From: RGIG1666 sp045595745
Lineage (GTDB): Bacteria; Bacillota; Clostridia; UBA1381; UBA9506
Length of the DNA stretch: 6,626 nt
Assembly (NCBI GenBank): GCA_045595745.1
Contig: JAZOBB010000142.1
Location: 1 to 6,626 of the forward strand
Reading direction: 5' to 3'
Shown: positions 5,634-6,626 of the stretch, one piece after another
How positions within the stretch are numbered: position 1 is the stretch's first letter
Layout of the letters: every line of letters begins with the position of its first letter
The notes under the pieces: model-generated
Database searches by the model: none
What the model was told of the DNA's origin: nothing
What the model saw: the letters and a program-made list of their open reading frames with translations, nothing else
Position numbers and translations under genes: made by a program

Positions 5634-6425
5634 ATGAGCGATTGTTTTTACAAAATGCGCGAGGCGGAATTTTTAAATCCGGCACACACAAATTTTCTTC
5701 TTCACATACACGAAGAATACGAAATTTTGCTCTTCTTTGAGGGCGATGCAAAATATGTTGTAGAGGAAAAAAGCTACAATCTATCCCCCGGCGATATTAT
5801 AATTATAAGAAAACACGAAATGCATCGTATTATGCACAACTCAAACTCGAAATATCACCGTTTTCTTATTTGGATAGCACCCGAGTTTTTTATAAAGCAT
5901 AACTGCATCGAATACGAAAAGGCATTTTTGCCCACCAGCTTTAATTCGGGACACAAAATAAATTCAGACCTTGTGCACTCAAGCGGTTTGTACGATGCAA
6001 TTATGCGGTTAAAAAAATATACAGACAGCTTTACTGTTCACGACTCACCCATAGCAACCAGCATAATTATCGAAATAATGTATTTAATAAATAAAATTTC
6101 ACAGTTCGAAACCGCAAACGATTATAACCAACACGTTAAAGATGTTATTGAATATATAAATAAAAACTTTACCGAAAAAATTACTTTAGATATGTTGAGT
6201 GAGCATTTTTATATTTCTAAATATCACTTATGCCATATTTTCAAACAATCTACGGGGTTAACCGTGCAAGAATACATAAATCAAAAAAGGCTTATGTTTG
6301 CATCTGACTTAATCCGAAACGGTAAGAATCTGACTCAGGCTGCAGAACTGGCAGGATTTAGCAACTATTCATCGTTTTATCGCTCGTATGTAAAGCAAAA
6401 CAAAATCAATCCGCGAAATCAATAA
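5634..6425 (+). CDS. AraC-family transcriptional regulator with cupin-like sensor domain
   Basis: This 263-residue regulator has an N-terminal cupin-like ligand-binding domain and a C-terminal AraC-type DNA-binding domain. The cupin part shows HIHEEYEILLFFEG (24-37) and SPGDIIIIRKHEMH (51-64). The DNA-binding part, from about residue 167, has a first helix-turn-helix in LDMLSEHFYISKYHLCHIFK (185-204), the linker GLTVQEYINQKRL and a second helix-turn-helix around LTQAAELAGFSNYSSFYR (233-250). It ends at NPRNQ, a few residues earlier than the common PxxYR ending, but the domain is complete. The start is ATG 5634, supported by GAGGTGA (5623-5629). A GTG at 5607 extends the frame but overlaps the predicted -10 region and has no ribosome binding site. 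It lies divergent from the TIM-barrel/dehydrogenase operon, so it is the likely regulator of that operon, probably responding to its sugar-like substrate. No terminator is visible downstream. Confidence 0.93.
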   Translation: MSDCFYKMREAEFLNPAHTNFLLHIHEEYEILLFFEGDAKYVVEEKSYNLSPGDIIIIRKHEMHRIMHNSNSKYHRFLIWIAPEFFIKHNCIEYEKAFLPTSFNSGHKINSDLVHSSGLYDAIMRLKKYTDSFTVHDSPIATSIIIEIMYLINKISQFETANDYNQHVKDVIEYINKNFTEKITLDMLSEHFYISKYHLCHIFKQSTGLTVQEYINQKRLMFASDLIRNGKNLTQAAELAGFSNYSSFYRSYVKQNKINPRNQ

Positions 6426-6450
6426 TATTATAACCGATACCAAAATCCCC

Positions 6451-6479
6451 ACATAAAGCAAGTAAAAAATACATATAAT
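6451..6479 (+). promoter_or_regulatory. Putative sigma-E-type promoter for spoIIID
   Basis: CATATAAT (6472-6479) differs by one base from CATACAAT, a form of the mother-cell sigma-E -10 consensus. ACATAAA (6451-6457) lies 14 nt upstream and matches about four of the seven positions of the sigma-E -35 (KMATATT). Transcription would begin near 6486, leaving about 25 nt before the ATG at 6512. In Bacillus subtilis spoIIID is transcribed by sigma-E, which supports the reading. TATAAT is embedded in the -10, but no sigma-A -35 stands at the right distance. Confidence 0.45.
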
Positions 6480-6511
6480 GTAGCAAATGCGCAAAAAGGG
6501 GATTTGCCGAA

Positions 6512-6626
6512 ATGAAAGACTATATAGAAGAAAGAGCCGTATCCCTTGCCGGCTATATTATTGAACACAAAGCCACTGTAAGAGATGCCGCCAATGCATT
6601 TAACATAAGCAAATCGACTGTACATA
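6512..6626 (+). CDS. spoIIID: SpoIIID sporulation transcriptional regulator, partial 5' end
   Basis: The frame opens with ATG 6512 and stays open for 38 codons to the window edge. Its product begins MKDYIEERAVSLAGYIIEHK and continues through TVRDAANAF and NISKSTVH. From memory, Bacillus subtilis SpoIIID shares the MxDYIxERxxxxxxYIxExKxTVR pattern and an SKSTVHKD stretch, so the identity is well supported. SpoIIID is a small (about 85-95 aa) DNA-binding protein that acts in the mother cell during sporulation to activate or repress part of the sigma-E regulon and to help switch to sigma-K. Residues 22-38 cover most of its helix-turn-helix; the basic C-terminal region lies outside the window. 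A GGGG-centred ribosome binding site (6498-6501) lies 10 nt upstream. The gene is in the same direction as araC, 86 nt after its stop, but appears to have its own sporulation promoter. Confidence 0.9.
   Translation, partial: MKDYIEERAVSLAGYIIEHKATVRDAANAFNISKSTVH

Noticed and set aside
6428..6625. Minus-strand 65-residue open frame at the right edge
   Set aside because: It is antisense to spoIIID and its upstream region and shows no motif.
1..6626. CRISPR arrays, insertion sequences, tRNA or rRNA genes, riboswitches
   Set aside because: No spaced identical repeats, transposase motifs, terminal inverted repeats or tRNA-like folds were seen, and the intergenic regions are too short for most riboswitches.

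Overview
The window looks like chromosomal DNA of a low-GC, endospore-forming member of the Bacillota, most likely a Clostridia-type anaerobe. The support is AT-rich intergenic DNA, strong AGGAGG/AGGTGA-type ribosome binding sites, sigma-A promoters with extended -10 elements, and a gene at the right edge whose first 38 residues match the sporulation regulator SpoIIID. The species cannot be named from this sequence.

Layout from left to right: (1) the 5' end of a minus-strand gene that runs off the left edge, not firmly identified but possibly carbohydrate-related; (2) a divergent promoter region; (3) a plus-strand two-gene operon encoding an M20D-type metallo-amidohydrolase and a nitroreductase-family flavoprotein, closed by a perfect 36-bp palindromic terminator that can serve both strands; (4) a minus-strand three-gene operon, transcribed right to left, encoding a sugar phosphate isomerase/epimerase-like TIM-barrel protein and two different Gfo/Idh/MocA oxidoreductases; (5) a compact regulatory region; (6) a divergent AraC-family regulator with a cupin-like sensor domain; (7) the 5' end of spoIIID with a sigma-E-like promoter.

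The likely functional unit is genes 4 to 6. An AraC-type regulator probably senses a carbohydrate-like ligand and controls the divergent operon of one TIM-barrel isomerase/epimerase/lyase-fold enzyme and two NAD(P)-dependent dehydrogenases. One dehydrogenase to oxidise, a metal-dependent TIM barrel to isomerise, dehydrate or cleave, and a second dehydrogenase to reduce would suit inositol/inosose-type or 3-keto-glycoside-type chemistry. The substrate cannot be read from the sequence. No transporter, sugar kinase or complete known pathway lies inside the window.

The most unusual signals are regulatory. A palindromic TTGCAA hexamer is placed to act as the -35 element of both divergent promoters between the TIM-barrel gene and araC. 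ATTGTTA direct repeats 21 bp apart, the classical AraC half-site spacing, flank it. Ahead of spoIIID, an inverted repeat could hide the ribosome binding site only in read-through transcripts from araC.
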